Of a DNA stretch of 64,000 nucleotides, positions 24,442 to 35,593 are shown in pieces; the stretch's first letter is position 1, and the number at the start of each line of letters is the position of its first letter. Position numbers and translations under genes: made by a program. The notes under the pieces were generated by a model. The model saw only the letters and a program-made list of their open reading frames with translations, ran no database searches and was not told the origin of the DNA. This stretch comes from Clitoria ternatea (lineage: Eukaryota > Streptophyta > Magnoliopsida > Fabales > Fabaceae), in contig CM075673.1 of assembly GCA_037962975.1 (NCBI GenBank), positions 155,950,667 to 156,014,666 of the forward strand, written 5' to 3'.

Positions 24442-24456
24442 CATCCCCAAACTTAA
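24442..24456 (-). other. Candidate polypurine tract next to the 3' LTR
   Basis: On the minus strand the sequence is AAGTTTGGGGATG directly upstream of the 3' LTR start TGATAAGTC. A purine-rich run at this point primes plus-strand synthesis in retroelements. Assigned by position. Confidence 0.5.
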
Positions 24457-26157
24457 AACTTACTTGTCCCCAAGCAAAGACTCAGATTAATTAAATCAAT
24501 TGCATTCACTCAAGACAATCAAGCTTTCCTTAGTTTAATTCATACCATAATTATTGAATATCCTTCATGCTTTCTTTTTGCATCTTCTGAAAATATAATT
24601 ACTCACACTTCCCTTGGGAACAAGTTGGTGATGCTTTCCTCACATGGTTTAGTGTTTCACTCTTCTCTCAGTGTATAAGGTTAATTACATACACTCATCA
24701 CCTGCATAATTGTCAGATCAACATAGGCTTGCAACAGTTCTAAACATCATGACATATGCTAGCACAATTAGATCAGTAAGGGCTTTTTAAGCTTGTAATG
24801 GGGTTAGGCTACATGCTCCATTTTTGTTTTTCTAGTCAATGTTGGGTTAAAAGATGTGCCCACCAATGCCTTGCCTCAATCTTAACTTAAATGCCTCTAG
24901 TAACCAGCTCTTTTCCTTTTATTATATTTTTTTTTTCAGATGAAGGATAACTCAACTACTTGTGGTGCTTTACACCTTCTTCTCTTTCAGTCCTTTGGAA
25001 TTTTTCTTTTTCTTTTTCTTTTTTCAATACCATTTTTCTTTTATTGTGGTGCTTTACACCTTTGCTTTGTTAATTTTTCACTTTTCTTTTGCTTTTGCTG
25101 TTCTTCCTTTCATTTCTCAAAATCCTCATCTATAATTAAGGTCAGAGTGTATCCTTTAATTGCTGTTAGACACACTCTTCATCTCTAAACTTAGAACTTA
25201 CTAGTTCCTAGCAATAAGATAAGACTCAGCAGTTCATCAGTGGTACATCCAGGGATGATTCACTTGGTTTTTCTTAGATAAATAGGCTTGTAAAATTAGG
25301 TACATAATCAGAATGAAAGGGTCTCAGGCTCAAAATATAATTGTTAAGTCAAAGGATAATTAAAATTGACTAGAATGGCTAAATTTGGCCCTGACTAATT
25401 GTCAAAGAAGGCCTTTATCATTTCCAATTAGCAAACATATAATCATTTAGCAAGCACTGAAGAAAATTCTGTCTCACTAAACAAGAATGCAAGCACACTC
25501 AGAAAAGAATTAATAAAGGCTCAAAAGCTCATAAGTTACAGGTAATCAGCTAATCATGTCCCCAAACTTAATGCGAGATTACAAATTCAGATTGCTAACT
25601 AGCATGGTGACGATATAAATAATTAAGGATGAAAATAGTTATGGACAGGGATCATGAATCAAGCAGTGCGAATCAATTAATTTATCCAATTGATGCTTGA
25701 GAATCAGCAAGATTTAAATAATTAGGATGGATTCTAAATTAAACACAATTAACACATTTCACAAATTAATGAGATGAAAGGATAGATTATTCCTTTTTTT
25801 ACCTATATGGCAAGGATTGGTGACCAATGGTGTGCATGAATTGAACAATACAAAGTAGAAAAGAAATAACATTGAACAATTTAACAGGGAAAATATAATT
25901 TCATTACAACTCAAAAGGGAATACATTGTTCAAGAAAGGACATTGACATAGAGTTATTACAACACAACTGAACATGTGAGATGAATGGACATGATGGATG
26001 CATTAAATTCAAAATTGAAACAGTGGAATGTAATAATTCTAGCTATTAACTGAAATTAATGAATGAAAGATATGTTACCTTTTAATGGAATCCAAAGAAT
26101 ATGCTTTTTTTTTCTTTTCAAGAACCAGAGCTTCCAACGTACAAGGGGTATGAGTCA

Positions 26158-26626
26158 TGGGTACGCGTAGGTACGCTAGATCTTTAGCGTACATACACCC
26201 TTATTAAAGCACAACAGATGGTAACAGGTGGTGAAGTATAAATTCTCGCTTAAGCGCATACAATCACGCTTAAGAGTACAGCAGTCCCGCTTAAGCGTGA
26301 TATTCTCTCGCTCAAGCGCAGGACATAACAGGAGGGATCACGCTCCAAGCGTGAAATGGTCACCCTTAAGCGTGAGCAACTTAGGGACATCACGCTTAAA
26401 GCGTGAAAGAATCACGCTCAAGAGCCAGGACATTTTCCAAGTTTAAGTGGTCAGCGTGAAGGGTCACGCTTAAGCGTGAACCCGAGCACACTCAAGCGTA
26501 AAGGACAGGGGAAGGTCACGCTCAAGCGGGCACTCACTGCGATCAAGCGCCAATTCCAGCATGAAGGGTCACGCTTAAGCGTGACTCGAGCTCGCTCAAG
26601 CGCGATGCTCCTCGCTTAAGCGCCCA
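26158..26626. repeat. Dense TCACGCTTAAGCGTGA palindrome array in the element interior
   Basis: At least fifteen dyads lie in under 500 bp. The commonest is CACGCTTAAGCGTGA or its CTCAAG variant; others are CTCGCTTAAGCGC and, at 26158-26206, AGCGTAC..GTACGCT forms. The plus frame 26228-26446 is read through the array. Confidence 0.85.
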
Positions 26627-26800
26627 TTCTTTTTTTTTTTTTGAATTCTATTTTCTCTTTTTTTTTCTTTTCTTTTTTTTCTCTATTTTTTTCTCTTCCT
26701 CTCTTTTTTTTCTTTTTTTTCTTTTTCTTTTTCTTCTCTTTTTTTTAAATTCTATTTCTCTTTTTTTTTTTCTCTCTTCTTTTTTTTTAACACTTCTCTC
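26627..26800 (-). repeat. Polypyrimidine tract (purine-rich on the minus strand)
   Basis: Almost pure T and C on the plus strand, hence A and G on the transcript strand. It directly follows the palindrome array. Shorter T/C tracts recur at 24925-25100 and 26930-27010. Confidence 0.8.
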
Positions 26801-27003
26801 ACTACTTTATTTATGTACAAGAAAAACAAACATAAGTTCATCCTCCAGGATCCCATTGCTTATGACCATACACTCTTGGTCTTTTTACTCCTTGTTTCTC
26901 CTTGTTGTGTTTGAGGCTAATGCTCAACACAACTTTCCTCCAATCTTTCTTTTTCCAAACTTTCTATTTTTTTCTTTCTTTTCTTGCTTTTTCTTTTTCT
27001 GTT

Positions 27004-27507
27004 TTATGTTAGTCTCCCTCTTTTTGTGCCACAAGCAATGTTCTTCTTGAAACGTTCCTCAAGACATGGCTGAATTTCTTCTTCTTTTATATTCTCAACA
27101 TCTAAACATGTTAACTCTTCTTGTGCATGAACCTCTACTTCTTTCTCTGTATTCATACTTGGCTCCAATAAAATTTCAGTATCATTATTGTGTTGCCAAG
27201 ATATGGCTTCCATCTCAGTTGAGACCTCTACCTCTTCTATCACTTCTTGCTCAACAATAGTGTCTAATTGAGTTTCAACTTCCTCAATGGCTTCTGTTGT
27301 CATTTGTTCAATTTGCACTCCTACAATACTTGCATCATCAAAGAATTTATTCAATGACAACTCTTGCTCTTGTTCTTCTTTAGACCAATCTTCTTCATTC
27401 CAATAATCGAAGAATGCTTCACTAGATGTACTATCATCTTCCAACTCTGAAGTATAATTCCTATCACTTTCTTCTTCACATTCTTCAATTGACTCTTCTT
27501 TCATCAA
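27004..27507 (-). CDS. Acidic, coiled-coil-like ORF of the non-autonomous retrotransposon
   Basis: An open frame of 167 codons on the transcript strand of the element, starting MMKEESIEECEEESD and ending GTKRGRLT. It is extremely rich in glutamate, with repeated EE, EVE and EEE runs from about residue 3 to 150 and a short basic tail after about 155. No zinc knuckle, protease or other catalytic motif is visible. The frame continues, broken by stops and a shift, from a piece upstream (27508-27920), so this is probably the C-terminal half of a longer gag-like or structural protein. Many non-autonomous legume-type LTR elements carry a similar charged ORF; its function is unknown to me. Whether it is still translated is doubtful. 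Confidence 0.5.
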   Translation of the reverse strand: MMKEESIEECEEESDRNYTSELEDDSTSSEAFFDYWNEEDWSKEEQEQELSLNKFFDDASIVGVQIEQMTTEAIEEVETQLDTIVEQEVIEEVEVSTEMEAISWQHNNDTEILLEPSMNTEKEVEVHAQEELTCLDVENIKEEEIQPCLEERFKKNIACGTKRGRLT

Positions 27508-27920
27508 ATAACCCTGAACTTTCTCATTCTCTTTTCTTCTTTTGTTTCTATATCAACTTCAAGTTCAGGTTCATCCACTTCAATGTTTTCTAGCTGGTCT
27601 TCTTCTTCCCTAAACTTAATTTCTTCAGCTAGACCAATATCATCATCTCATGACTCTTCATATTGGTCTTCTCTTCGTATAACCTTTGTATTTCTTTGTT
27701 CTTTGGCCAATTGCTTTGCAATAAAATCCACTTGCTTTTGAATGTTCATGATTGAATTATCAAAATTTTAGAGGCTGGTTTGAGTGACTTCCATGAATTG
27801 AATTAAAATTCTTTCTAACTCTAATTGCTCCTTTTCAATTGGTTGTACCTCCTCTACATGGTTCATGCATAATGTTTATGAATATTGAAGAAACTCTGCT
27901 AAGGTGTCATCAAGATCCAT
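27508..27920 (-). pseudogene. Broken N-terminal part of the acidic element ORF
   Basis: Minus-strand ATG at 27920 begins MDLDDTLAEFLQYS and then meets a stop. Further in-frame stretches (HVEEVQPIEKEQLELERI, IMNIQKQVDFIAKQLAKEQ) are interrupted by at least three stops, and a shift near 27508 joins them to the next open frame. Composition is charged and helical, like the downstream part. The ATG lies about 260 bp downstream of the primer site, the usual place for a first retroelement ORF. Confidence 0.55.
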
Positions 27921-28180
27921 TACCTGCAACTTTTCACTTTCCAAAGCAACTACAAAAACCATAAATGCAACAACTAACCACAAACAAAGCTACTGTAACG
28001 GTTAGTACTAACAACTAAACAACTAAAATCAAAACAGTAGTAACTATGAACAACAATTCAAGCAAGACTTAACAATTCCTACTCTTACAACGAAATTTAC
28101 TAACAACTAACAACATGTACAGAAACTTAAAAAAATGGTTCAGTCTAGTACCGGTCCAAGGATTATTGATATTACTCAAC

Positions 28181-28200
28181 AATCCCCAGCAACGGTGCCA
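28181..28200 (-). other. Primer-binding site, tRNA-Asp type
   Basis: On the minus strand: TGGCACCGTTGCTGGGG. Plant tRNA-Asp ends CCCCGGCAACGGCGCCA, whose complement is TGGCGCCGTTGCCGGGG. The match is 15 of 17, and both mismatches are transitions. It lies six bases from the end of the 5' LTR (28207). Confidence 0.8.
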
Positions 28201-28206
28201 TTAACT

Positions 28207-29727
28207 TGATGCAACAAATCCGCAGCCATTAACTTGGTGTGAAAATACTAAATTATTATCGACTTATTGTGTGACTCTCAGAGGATTTATTTTCTTTTGA
28301 CAAGCGCACCAATCGTTAAATTTATAATATATTTGATCGTTCCCATAGGGATTGTGGTAATTACCGCAATCTTAGACTAGTACAAGCTGAACCAACGCAA
28401 GCAGATGTAATTCATTCTGTTTTTCTGTTGTTTTATATTTTCTATGTTTTTGTATTTTCAGAAACAATATAAGAGATGAAATGTGATGAATAAAAGATAG
28501 GTTAGGATTATTTCAGCTTACAACTTCATCAAGGAACATGCAATTGAAGTTCAATTAAGCTTCAGATGCAAGAGGATAATTCACAATTGGTTAATCCCCA
28601 ATTCCTTAGGTGAATAACACTAATTCCTAAGCATTAAACCCTAATCCCTTAGGTGTTCAATTACATAGAAATCTAATGCGAAATTGCGGGTTGAACCCTA
28701 ACTATTCACCTAATTACTAGGCTTGAATTAGTTAGGAAGCCAGAAGTTACCTAAGCCTCAACCATGATTCCTCACTGTGAGATTCTTCATTTTGATCTAA
28801 ATTTGTCAATTCAACAGAGTAGATCCACTTCTCAGCTTATTCTACTCTTGTTTTAGAAGATAATTTCCTCAATGCAGCTTCAAGATTCCATCGGAAGCTT
28901 CAGCAATCCCAACCCTAGGGGTTTAGAAACCCATGGGAATGGATTCTATTGAAGGAATGTGGAGAGACATGGACGAGAGAATTTAGAAAGAGAAAGGAAT
29001 TAGAGAGAGATTGGAAATGAGAAAATGAATTGTGTTATTATTTCTTCACACTTCCCCTCTTTATAGAGTATGTACAAGTATATATAGACATCTAACTAAT
29101 TAACTAACTTAATTAATTACAAAGGAATACTTACTTAATAATTAACTAACTAAACTAAATACATAATTACAGGGAAATAATTAATTACAAAACATTACTT
29201 AAGTTACTAAGGTACAACAGAAAATAGCAATAGTGCAGGACTCCACTTGGAGGGAAAAAATAGCAAATTAATTAACCACCTTCACGCTTGAGCGTGAAGG
29301 ACTCACGCTTAAGCGCGATCGTATTATTTGCATTCTGTTGTGAATTCACACTTGAGCGTGATGAAAATAAGCTTAAGCGCGTCCTTGAATTTATGGTTAT
29401 AGAGGATTCACGCTTGGGCGTGACTAGGCAAGCTTGAGCGTAAAGTTTGTATCTTACTGCACCTGCACATGCAAACAAATAAATTCCTAGCGTATGTACG
29501 CTGGCTGTCCAGCTATGTATGCTAGGTTAGTGAATTTACAAATAAACAAATTTCCTTATATACTTTATCTTTTTAATCATTTTCTTGCATAATTCAAACA
29601 CTTTTGAAATAAATAAATAAAACCAGACTTAATGATAATTTATTAAATAATGATGCCAAACTAAACAATATTTAATGGATTAAGTTAAATTAAAGGTGAA
29701 ATTATTAAGTCTTTCCAAGACATATCA
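28207..29727 (-). repeat. 5' LTR of the minus-strand element (1521 bp)
   Basis: Direct repeat of 23009-24441, with an additional ~90 bp of palindrome units at 29290-29385. Confidence 0.85.
29279..29523. repeat. Palindrome block in the 5' LTR
   Basis: Contains 'cacgcttgagcgtg', 'cacgcttaagcgcg', 'cacttgagcgtg', 'agcttaagcgcg', 'cacgcttgggcgtg' and 'agcttgagcgt', then a GTATGTACGC palindrome near 29490. Confidence 0.8.
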
Positions 29728-29732
29728 AATAT

Positions 29733-30519
29733 TCAAAAAATCATCTTGACTGTCTTAAGAACTAACGTATGTCTATTTGTGAAATTTATGACTTATGCTA
29801 GGATCCCACAAATGGCAAAAAAGGTGACTTAGAAGGAATCACAACTAACATGTCACTTTGTAGCTGTCCCCCATATCCTGTATTCAAAGAAAAGAAAAGT
29901 GTTTACAAAGAAAAGATGGGATATGGAGGATACGTGATGAGGACCTAGCCCTTTGGGCCATCTCCGGGCCTTACCATTACCTTGTAAATATTTTCGTAGA
30001 CTTTTTATTTATTTAGGAATTAATTAGGTTTAAAAAATAATTTTTGGTTTGGGCTTTGCATGGCCATAATTTTTATTTTGGCCTACTTTTAGGCCTTACA
30101 TAGATATATACTTGCTTTGGGCCACTTTTGAGTCATATATTTTTAGATTTTGGGCCTTGGGTGAAGCTTTTAAAAGCCCTTGAGATTTTCACTAAACTGA
30201 AGGATATAATTCCAGAGCTTAAGTGGACTGGGGGAACAGATATTAAACACATAAGCTCAATTTCGTTATCAAAAGTTTGTACCCTATACCAGACAGATAA
30301 ATTATTATTATTTATTATTATTATTTTTGTTATCGAAAGTTTACCCCCTATACCATACTGATAAATTATTATTATTATTTATTATTATTATTATTATTTT
30401 ATCACATGGGAATAATATAAATAAAATGCATTAAATAAAAGTAATAATAATAAATATGTAAATGTTTAAATAAAAGAAAATACAAATAAAACAAAAACTA
30501 AAATAAACTCAATGTCCAT
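29733..30519. other. Gene-free interval with duplicated (ATT)n microsatellite
   Basis: From 30265 to 30410 a unit 'cgaaagtttaccccctatacca' followed by 'gataaattattatt' occurs twice, each ending in an (ATT)n run. The 'gggcctta'-type motifs at 29940-30180 look repeat-derived. No gene. Confidence 0.5.
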
Positions 30520-30729
30520 GGTGAGAGCGTCGGTGGATGAAGGAGGGTGCTATTGGGTCCAGGGTGGGTCGTGTTAAGACTGGGTGGGGGTGTTGTACAA
30601 TTAGCTGTTGTTAAGGCTAACAATGACAACAAAGGCGCTCAGCCCGATGCTGGTGATGACTCTTCTCCTCGTCCTCTTCCTCTAAGATGGACTAATCGTC
30701 TAAAGTAGCATCAAAATGCTTATGACTAC
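30520..30729 (-). pseudogene. Left flank of the interrupted Transposase_24-like relic
   Basis: Before the CACTA insertion this stretch was contiguous with 37762 onward, since TAC is duplicated at the junctions. On the minus strand it reads as an acidic and histidine-rich tail (EEEDEEKSHHQHRAE) with stops, downstream of the relic described at 37759-39330. Assignment is by continuity only. Confidence 0.35.
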
Positions 30730-30745
30730 CACTACTTGAAAAATA

Positions 30746-31548
30746 CCTGATAGCTACTCCACATTAGCGACTAAAACACGCCGTCGCTAATTAGAGACCG
30801 CAATAGCGATGACAAAATGAAAAAGGGACCATGAAAAGTCACATTTGTGACTACCTCAGCGACCAACGTTATCCCGTCGCTAAAATTAGCAAAACACCGT
30901 CGCTACTTCCGTGTCTAAGTTAAAACTAAAATGGTCGCTAATGTTCACCTCTCTCCAATTTTTGGGTTCCCTCCAAATGTTTTTATTGGCGCGTAACGGT
31001 AGCGACCGTTTTATACCGTTGGTAACTCTAGAAAACGTTAGCGACAAACCTCTCGACCGCCGCTAATTTCACCCCTAATGTAGACCTGTCACTGATACAG
31101 TCGCTATATTTTACCTCCAAAATTAGCGATGTCCACACGCCGCGCTACGGTTGGCGCCAATAAAATGTTTGGAGGGAACATCGTAGCGACGAAGTTATAT
31201 CCGTCACTAACCATGACGCAAACAAAACCAAAAAAATTTAGTGGGAAAATTGGTAGCGACGGACGGATTCATCACTATATGTGGCTAACTGGGCGACGAT
31301 TTTATTATCCATCGCTAAATAAGGTAATGCAGGGACGGCGTCATTACCGTCGCTAAGTTCAAATTTCGTTTAGCTTTATCAAGCGACGGAGTGGTGGGCG
31401 CCGCTAGTTTTCATTGAAGTTAGTGACGGTTGTATACGTCGCTAATTTGGCCATGGTAGCAATTTAGTGACTAATTGTCCTCTGCTGTCACTATATCAGC
31501 CTTATTAGTGACTTTATTAGCGACAGTATTATGTCGTCGCTAAGTTTT
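30746..31548. repeat. 5' subterminal repeat region of the CACTA element (AGCGAC units)
   Basis: Tens of copies of AGCGAC, GTCGCTA or CCGTCGCTA in both orientations over about 800 bp. In CACTA elements such subterminal repeats bind the TNPA-type accessory protein. The plus frame 31129-31356 is read through the repeats. Confidence 0.85.
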
Positions 31549-31597
31549 TAATCTAACTCGACACCAACCTTCCTTCCCCTAATCATTTGCCCTAACC

Positions 31598-31790
31598 TTG
31601 CCTTACCTCCCTCTCTTAGGCTCTGTGTCCCCTTATCTATCTCCATATCCCTTTGTCTCTGTCTGTCAGAAACTCCCTCCCTCTCTTAGGCTCTGTCTCC
31701 CCCGTATCTGTCTCCCTCTCCGTTCATCTCTGTCTACCGCTCCGTCTCCGACCAAAACTCCCTCCCTCTCTCAGTGTTCAAACCGCCCCT
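31598..31790 (+). repeat. CT-rich leader with internal duplication
   Basis: A ~60-bp unit containing 'cctccctctcttaggctctg' occurs at about 31608 and 31675, with a third partial copy near 31760. The composition resembles a plant 5' untranslated leader and lies where the transposon transcript should start. The three overlapping plus frames here are by-products. Confidence 0.6.
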
Positions 31791-33272
31791 CGTTGGCAGC
31801 TGTTTAACGGTCATCATCTTCGCCCCTCGTCTGAACAGCTCAGGTATGTTGTCTATTTCTTCTTTTATTTTGTGGAGTGTAAGTGATAACGTTGGGGTTT
31901 CTATTTCTTCAACTGAGAAGATGAGAATCCTTGAATCATTTTTGACTTTAGGGTTTAGGAGAAATATTAAGTTTTTTCAATTCTGAATTATCAGGTCTTT
32001 TCAATATCTTCACAATATTAAAGCTTGGTTTCTTCTTCTGTTTAAGCTTGTTCTCCTTCTCACGGGTTCTGTTTCTGTTCTATGAGTAGGTTAGTTTTTT
32101 TCATGATTGTTTATTTCTCTGAAGTTAAAATGAAATAATTTTGCTGAACCTGATTGAATCTTCCATGTTATAGTAGTTACAATTTTTTATTTTAATTAAT
32201 TTTCTTGAGAATAAGTATTGTTTGTTCTCTCTGTTTGCGTATTAAAGAACAAAGGGCATGCGTGGTTCAAGGCCGGAGTTTCTTAACTTTAATTTTAGGC
32301 ATTTTGTTAAAACTTCAGGACTCTATTTTTATATTTTTTATTTTGAAGTTCAGGACTTCATGTGTTGAATGATTGTTGTTCAAGTGGGTAAAATCATTAG
32401 GTTTTCCAATTTGAAAGTCAGTGTTGTTCACTTTTCATGTCAATTGAGTTTCAGTTATTTTATAACTAACATTTGAAATCATAGCAAAACTTTCCCTTGG
32501 TTGGTTGTCTTGTTGTTAATTACTAATGTGCTATGTATACTAGAACTTTCAAAATAAAAAACGCTAGTTTTTTTATTGGAACAAAATTATTTGTTATGGA
32601 TGATATTCTGGAATAGTTGAATAGACAATGAAGTAGGTGATTTGAATTTGATAATGAGAAAGTTACTGCAATAACTCTGATTCTGAATGGAAAATAGAAC
32701 CCTGTTGAATGAAATTTTAACCACTTCTGATTAGAATTTAGAACACTAAACAAGTAAATTTAGAATTTTGATATTGGATGTATAGTTAAACACTTAACAG
32801 AACCGCTTTGAAGGTTAGCAGGAATTGTGGAGAGCTAGATAAAAAGTAGACAAAACTAAAACACTGATATAACATTGCAAAGATCTTTGTAAGGGGTTTT
32901 TGAATTTGAAAAATGATTATATGAGCCAAAGATATGAGACAATCATCAAAGCCCTATTCTATTTTTATTCTGCCGACTAAAAATGATTATAGTAAATATG
33001 TAATCTTTTCAGAAATATTCAAGAGGGACTGCATAACTAATATATGTGTAAAATAGTTTTTTACTAAAAATCTACCTTGTAGTTTGTTCTAATTTGTTAA
33101 ATTTAATTTTTTTATAAATGTTTTAACAACTTAAAAAACTATAAAACTAGCTTAAAACTGATAAAAACTTAAAGCCATATATGTTAAAGTTGTTAAATTA
33201 TTGGCTCTACTTCACCAAGGTTCTGACAGATCAATTTGAACACATAACCTGTAAGTTTCCAAACACATAATA

Positions 33273-33385
33273 GTTAATTAGAGTGTTTGTTAGGTAGTTA
33301 CAGGTTGTTAATTCATAGTTAGTAAGTTGAGATTACAGTTAGTAAGTTAATTAGAGTGTTTATTAGGTAGTTACAAGTTGTACTG
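33273..33385 (+). repeat. Local ~73-bp tandem duplication
   Basis: 'gttaattagagtgttt' followed by 'ttaggtagttac' occurs at about 33273 and again at about 33346. Confidence 0.7.
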
Positions 33386-33390
33386 AATAA

Positions 33391-33690
33391 AGGGTTCGAT
33401 CCCTTCATTTTTGCCCAACAAGCCGAGCAGGTTTATTACACTGACTTCCCAGGAGGTCATCGAGACTGGTACGTAGTAATCAAGGCAAAGGCCCGAAGTC
33501 AGATCATTGATAATGTCATCTATTGTTCAACATTGATCCAGTGATAATGGATGGGACACTCGCCACGACGGGGGGTGAACACATTGACAAAGACCTTGTC
33601 TTTTGAACAAAACGGTCTAGGGATGATTTGGATACTAATGAACTTGTTGAAACAGATAGCCATAGTGACACTGAAACTGAGGGGAACTAA
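33391..33690 (+). pseudogene. DUF4216 remnant, C-terminal part of a CACTA transposase gene
   Basis: Translated in frame from 33391 it reads PFIFAQQAEQVYYTDFP followed by GGHRDWYVVIKAKARS. This is the hallmark of the DUF4216 region at the C-terminus of TNP2-type CACTA proteins, where a 'VFY.DYP....DW.VV.K.K.R' pattern is usual. The frame then hits tandem stop codons (near 33540) and continues only in fragments to 33690. The transposase core upstream is missing or unrecognisable. It confirms the CACTA identity of the host element and shows the coding region is dead. Confidence 0.7.
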
Positions 33691-33714
33691 CATTTGTTTT
33701 TATGGTTTTATTCA

Positions 33715-34025
33715 CAGATGACAGGACTTGAGTACCATTTAGTCTGGGTGGTGGCTTGAGGACCCTAACAACCCGTCTGGGGACACCACCACCATAACAC
33801 GGCAGCACTCCACCACCACAGCAGGGCACCACTCCATCACTGCAGCAACCCACTCCTTCACCACCATAGCATATTACTCATTCACCACCATAGCAGACCA
33901 CACCCCAATAGACCACCCCAGACCAGACCACTCCAGTTGGTGGCTTGGAGGACCCTGGCCTCGAGGAGACCCCACCTCCGGCATCCCCCTGCCCATGCTG
34001 GTCCCAGTGCTATTCAGAGATGAGT
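33715..34025 (+). repeat. CCACCAC-rich tract inside the CACTA element
   Basis: Imperfect repeats such as 'caccaccatagca' and 'ccccagaccagaccac'. On the plus strand they would encode a P/H/T-rich segment with stops, possibly the N-terminal tail of the accessory gene that continues after the solo LTR. The minus frame 33635-33853 is a mirror image of this tract. Confidence 0.5.
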
Positions 34026-34328
34026 AAGTATACAATAATTCATTTTAACTTTCTTAGTTGGTGGGAATGTATTTAGACTTAAGTTGTATAAAACTCACAT
34101 AGTTGTAGGTTACTTGTATGATAATTTATTATATGTTAGTTTATTTAGTACTTGTATACATCGAATTGTACTGGGAAGTCTTCTGTTTATAACAGGGCAA
34201 TTGTTCAAACTTGGAAATGTTACAATTACAGGGGAGACTCTGCCGAAATTTTGGTAGGCTCCCCATGTGTTTCCTATAATACTGTTTATTTATAATTATT
34301 GGTGTCAAAATTTCAGTTTTGTTGATAG

Positions 34329-35588
34329 TTTAGGGAATCCCATTAGGGTCAGGCAGCGGAAACACAAAGGATTCCCAAAAGAATTGCAAACATAAATGTC
34401 TCAAGGCATTATGCTAAATTAAAATTTTTAATTAGGGTTTACCTCTTGTAGACGTAGAACGAGTTCCTCGATCGAAGCAATTGTAGCTTCGCCCTTAGGA
34501 GTCCACACGAGCACTCCCCCCAGAAAAATAGAGCTCTGAATGCTAGTACGAAAATTTGTTTATGGTCTAATTTCTGACCAGCAGCCTATGAGCATCTCAT
34601 GCTCTATATATAGGCTTAGGTCTTGACCTGAGCTCTCATTAAACATTGGGCTCCTGACTCATTTTAAATGAGTTAGGCCCAAATAGTTTTATTTTCAGTC
34701 CAACTAAAATAAAACTATCCTTTAGTGGGTTTACTCTATGTATGTCACCCTATAGTTAAAATATTCGGTTATATTAATAATAAATTATTTTATTATTAAT
34801 ATAAAATAAGAGCGGTATCTAGCAATACATCATTATGTCCGAATATTATTTATCATCGACATGACCTATAAGTGATAATTATTTTATATATTTATTCCTT
34901 TTGTCACGATATCTAACTAGGCCCAAGGCATGGTCGTCGTCATCCTTGTATGGCCCAATTCATTTTACTTGATACCAGAGTAGACTTTACAGAATAAATA
35001 TCTAATATTTATTCGTCCTAGCATGGCCATGCATTTCATTAGTCTCACTTTATCAAGTAGCCCATAGATATCAATCCTGTCACATAGGAGAGACAAATTT
35101 TATCTACATCACTCACATCCCTCTGCATAATTTGTCTATTGCCTAATCACAATCTTTATGGTCATCTTATTACAGAGATTGTATTAAAACAATAAACTCC
35201 TTATGTAGGAATCGTAGTGACTTCAGGTTGAAGGACTATATACCATTATCATATTGAGAACCATTTATGACACTCATGTAACGATCCATGCAACGTTCTC
35301 ATGGTGGGTCTATCCAGTACAACATTACACTTAATGTGTACCCGTGTAAAGACTTGATATCATATATCCATGATTTGTGAGATCAAATCATCAGTACATT
35401 CATACACTAATCTTAATGTATTTACATGTCCCCATGTAAATACTTGATTAGGGACGTTTTAGGAATAATTCTTATATGACCTATTATTCCAGGATAAATA
35501 GTATTAAAATTAGCCTAAAACTGAAAATACTAATTTTATTGATAAGTTAAAATTGATACATTAATAGCTCGTAGTGCATACACCGACA
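34329..35588 (-). mobile_element. Solo Copia-like LTR nested in the CACTA element
   Basis: On the minus strand it begins TGTCGGTGTATGCACTACG and ends ..GGGATTCCCTAAA. GATAG, and in fact GATAGT, flanks both sides (34324-34328 and 35589-35593). The 3' end lacks the usual CA, so it is either mutated or the boundary is off by a base or two. It contains 'ctatatatagagc' (TATA-like, about 34602-34612 on the plus strand) and a GAGGTAAAC motif (34438-34445). It aligns with the fragment at 1494-2605. No internal region or second LTR is present. Confidence 0.75.
34438..34445 (-). promoter_or_regulatory. Splice-donor-like GAGGTAAA in the Copia-like LTR
   Basis: Minus-strand GAGGTAAACCC about 115 bp before the LTR 3' end, positioned like the donor motifs of the gypsy-type LTRs. 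Confidence 0.35.
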
Positions 35589-35593
35589 GATAG

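Larger units (their letters stand above)
23009..29727 (-). mobile_element. Non-autonomous gypsy-type LTR retrotransposon (6.7 kb), minus strand
   Basis: Two direct LTRs (23009-24441 and 28207-29727), both TGATGCAAC..CA on the plus strand, bound a 3.8-kb interior. Six bases inside the right LTR lies a primer site resembling the tRNA-Asp 3' end on the minus strand, which sets the orientation: the 5' LTR is at 28207-29727. Flanks read AATAG (23004-23008) and AATAT (29728-29732), a target duplication with one mismatch. The interior encodes only a broken acidic ORF and has no protease, reverse transcriptase or integrase. It must therefore have relied on proteins from another element. A tRNA-Asp primer site is typical of the Athila/Cyclops-type gypsy lineages. 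Roughly ten differences in the first ~150 aligned LTR bases suggest it is not very recent. Confidence 0.85.

Noticed and set aside
33385..33410. tRNA-like B-box (GGTTCGATCCC)
   Set aside because: No A-box, cloverleaf or anticodon arm fits upstream, and the same bases are in frame with the DUF4216 remnant.
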